Below are positions 6,742-7,654 of a DNA stretch of 7,654 nucleotides, in pieces. Position 1 is the first letter of the stretch, and each line of letters opens with the position of its first letter. This DNA comes from Desulfobacteraceae bacterium (GTDB taxonomy: Bacteria > Desulfobacterota > DSM-4660 > Desulfatiglandales > Desulfatiglandaceae), in assembly GCA_030642205.1 (NCBI GenBank), contig DAOWOF010000106.1, positions 1 to 7,654 on the forward strand. The letters run 5' to 3'. A program made the position numbers and the translations under genes. The notes beneath the pieces are model-generated. The model had not been told where the DNA came from, ran no database searches, and saw nothing but the letters and a program-made list of their open reading frames with translations.

Positions 6742-7654
6742 ATGAGAATGAAGCGGAAGAGCAAGGATGATAAAATAAGAATGGAGCTGATTAAGGATTA
6801 TCTGGCGGAAGCAAATGAGGCCCTTGATAATATGGATCCTTTGCTATTACGGCTGGAAGATCTTGATGGCAAAGATCCGGATCCAAGGTTGATAACCCAG
6901 ATTTTAAGCCTTTTACATACCTTTAAAGGAAACTCCGGAATGATGGGTTTTGCTTCCGTGGAAAAATTCACACATAAACTGGAAGACTTCTTCAAGGGAA
7001 TTCAATCTAATCAAATTTTGTTTGATCAGAATGCGGAGGACTTGGTGATATGGGCATCTGGTGTCCTGCGTGAGAGCATTGAAGTTATTGCACAGGATCC
7101 CAGTAATACTTTGCCCGTAACAGATGAAATATTAGTCCTGGAAAATTTTTTGAGTAATTGCTCAAAAGACGGAGAGACTCTCTTAAATGCGGATTTTAAA
7201 AGGAGCAGTAAAAGGCCAAACATATTCAACAAAAAGTTAAACATATTAAAGGTCGATTTTAACCGGCTGGAAACATTACATAATCTAATGGGCGAGCTGG
7301 TAATCCAGAGGACAAGACTTGGGAAAGTAAATACCGGCTTTAAGGATAATTTACGGGATAAAAACCTGAAAATGGAACTGGATGATACCACAGAAAAGAT
7401 AGGCAAGGTAACAGTTGAACTTCATGATGCTATCAATAAAATATGGATGCAGCCTTTAAAACATGTGTTCATGCGTTTTCCAATGCTGGCAAGGGAGTTG
7501 GCCAGAGAAAAAGGGAAAAAAATAGATCTTCGTTTTGAAGGAGAGGAAACAGAGCTGGATAAATCAGTTATAGACGAGATAGGCGAACCTTTGCTGCATT
7601 TACTCAGGAATGCAGTAGATCATGGAATCGAAATGCCCATGGAAAGAGAAAGAA
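6742..7654 (+). CDS. cheA: CheA-type histidine kinase, N-terminal part (3' end outside window)
   Basis: The frame is open from ATG 6742 to the window end, giving 304 residues of what should be a protein of 550 or more. The HPt (P1) domain spans about residues 12-115 with phospho-acceptor H59 in LLHTFKGNSGMMGF. K62, H78 and E81 sit at the same offsets as the active-site network of E. coli CheA (H48, K51, H67, E70). After a linker of about 50 residues the dimerisation (P3) helices begin at about 168 (ILKVDFNRLETLHNLMGELVIQ). The ATPase domain (P4) follows with MQPLKHVFMRFP, LDKSVIDEIGEPLLHLLRNAVDHGIE and the N-box asparagine N290. No P2 domain fits between HPt and P3. ATG 6748 and ATG 6781 are alternative starts; the ribosome site is weak for all. 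It is co-directional with the receiver gene, 8 nt after its stop. The distal domains, such as the CheW-like domain and any fused receiver, cannot be seen. Confidence 0.93.
   Translation, partial: MRMKRKSKDDKIRMELIKDYLAEANEALDNMDPLLLRLEDLDGKDPDPRLITQILSLLHTFKGNSGMMGFASVEKFTHKLEDFFKGIQSNQILFDQNAEDLVIWASGVLRESIEVIAQDPSNTLPVTDEILVLENFLSNCSKDGETLLNADFKRSSKRPNIFNKKLNILKVDFNRLETLHNLMGELVIQRTRLGKVNTGFKDNLRDKNLKMELDDTTEKIGKVTVELHDAINKIWMQPLKHVFMRFPMLARELAREKGKKIDLRFEGEETELDKSVIDEIGEPLLHLLRNAVDHGIEMPMERER

Noticed and set aside
7026..7406. 126-codon open frame on the minus strand inside the CheA gene
   Set aside because: It is antisense to the clearly coding HPt-P3 region of CheA, and its serine/leucine-rich translation resembles no family; a shadow frame.

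Overview
The window looks like a chromosomal segment of a moderately AT-rich Gram-negative bacterium. The best guess is a deltaproteobacterium (Desulfobacterota), based on the style of the Trp enzymes, an AsmA/TamB-like envelope protein and an MtaD-type deaminase. That assignment is inferred from familiarity with the families, not from a search. No mobile element, CRISPR array, tRNA or rRNA was seen, and almost all of the window is protein-coding.

Layout. Positions 1-201 (+) hold the last 66 codons of an MTA/SAH deaminase gene. A short convergent spacer follows. From about 5.8 kb down to 313, six genes run on the minus strand. In transcription order they are a small membrane-anchored NTF2/DUF4878-like protein, trpC, trpF, trpB, trpA, and a 503-residue AsmA/TamB-like protein. 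trpC/trpF overlap by 17 nt and trpB/trpA by 11 nt, and the other gaps are 39-55 nt, so they probably form one transcription unit. trpE, trpG and trpD are not in the window, so the anthranilate-forming half of the pathway must be elsewhere or absent. A divergent control region of 350-550 bp, depending on the start chosen for the first minus-strand gene, separates this cluster from a plus-strand signalling pair: a single-domain CheY-like receiver (6347-6733), then, 8 nt later, a CheA-type histidine kinase that runs off the window end.

How the genes work together. TrpC and TrpF catalyse successive steps from phosphoribosylanthranilate to indole-3-glycerol phosphate, and the TrpA/TrpB complex turns that into tryptophan. 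All catalytic residues checked are present. The receiver and the kinase are a likely phosphotransfer pair. The kinase has the full HPt active-site quartet but no visible P2 (CheY-binding) domain before its dimerisation helices.

I found no clearly undescribed system. The points most worth a second look are the compact CheY-CheA pair with no evident P2, the split trp cluster flanked by two envelope-type genes, and the start-site and promoter question at the head of the minus-strand cluster.
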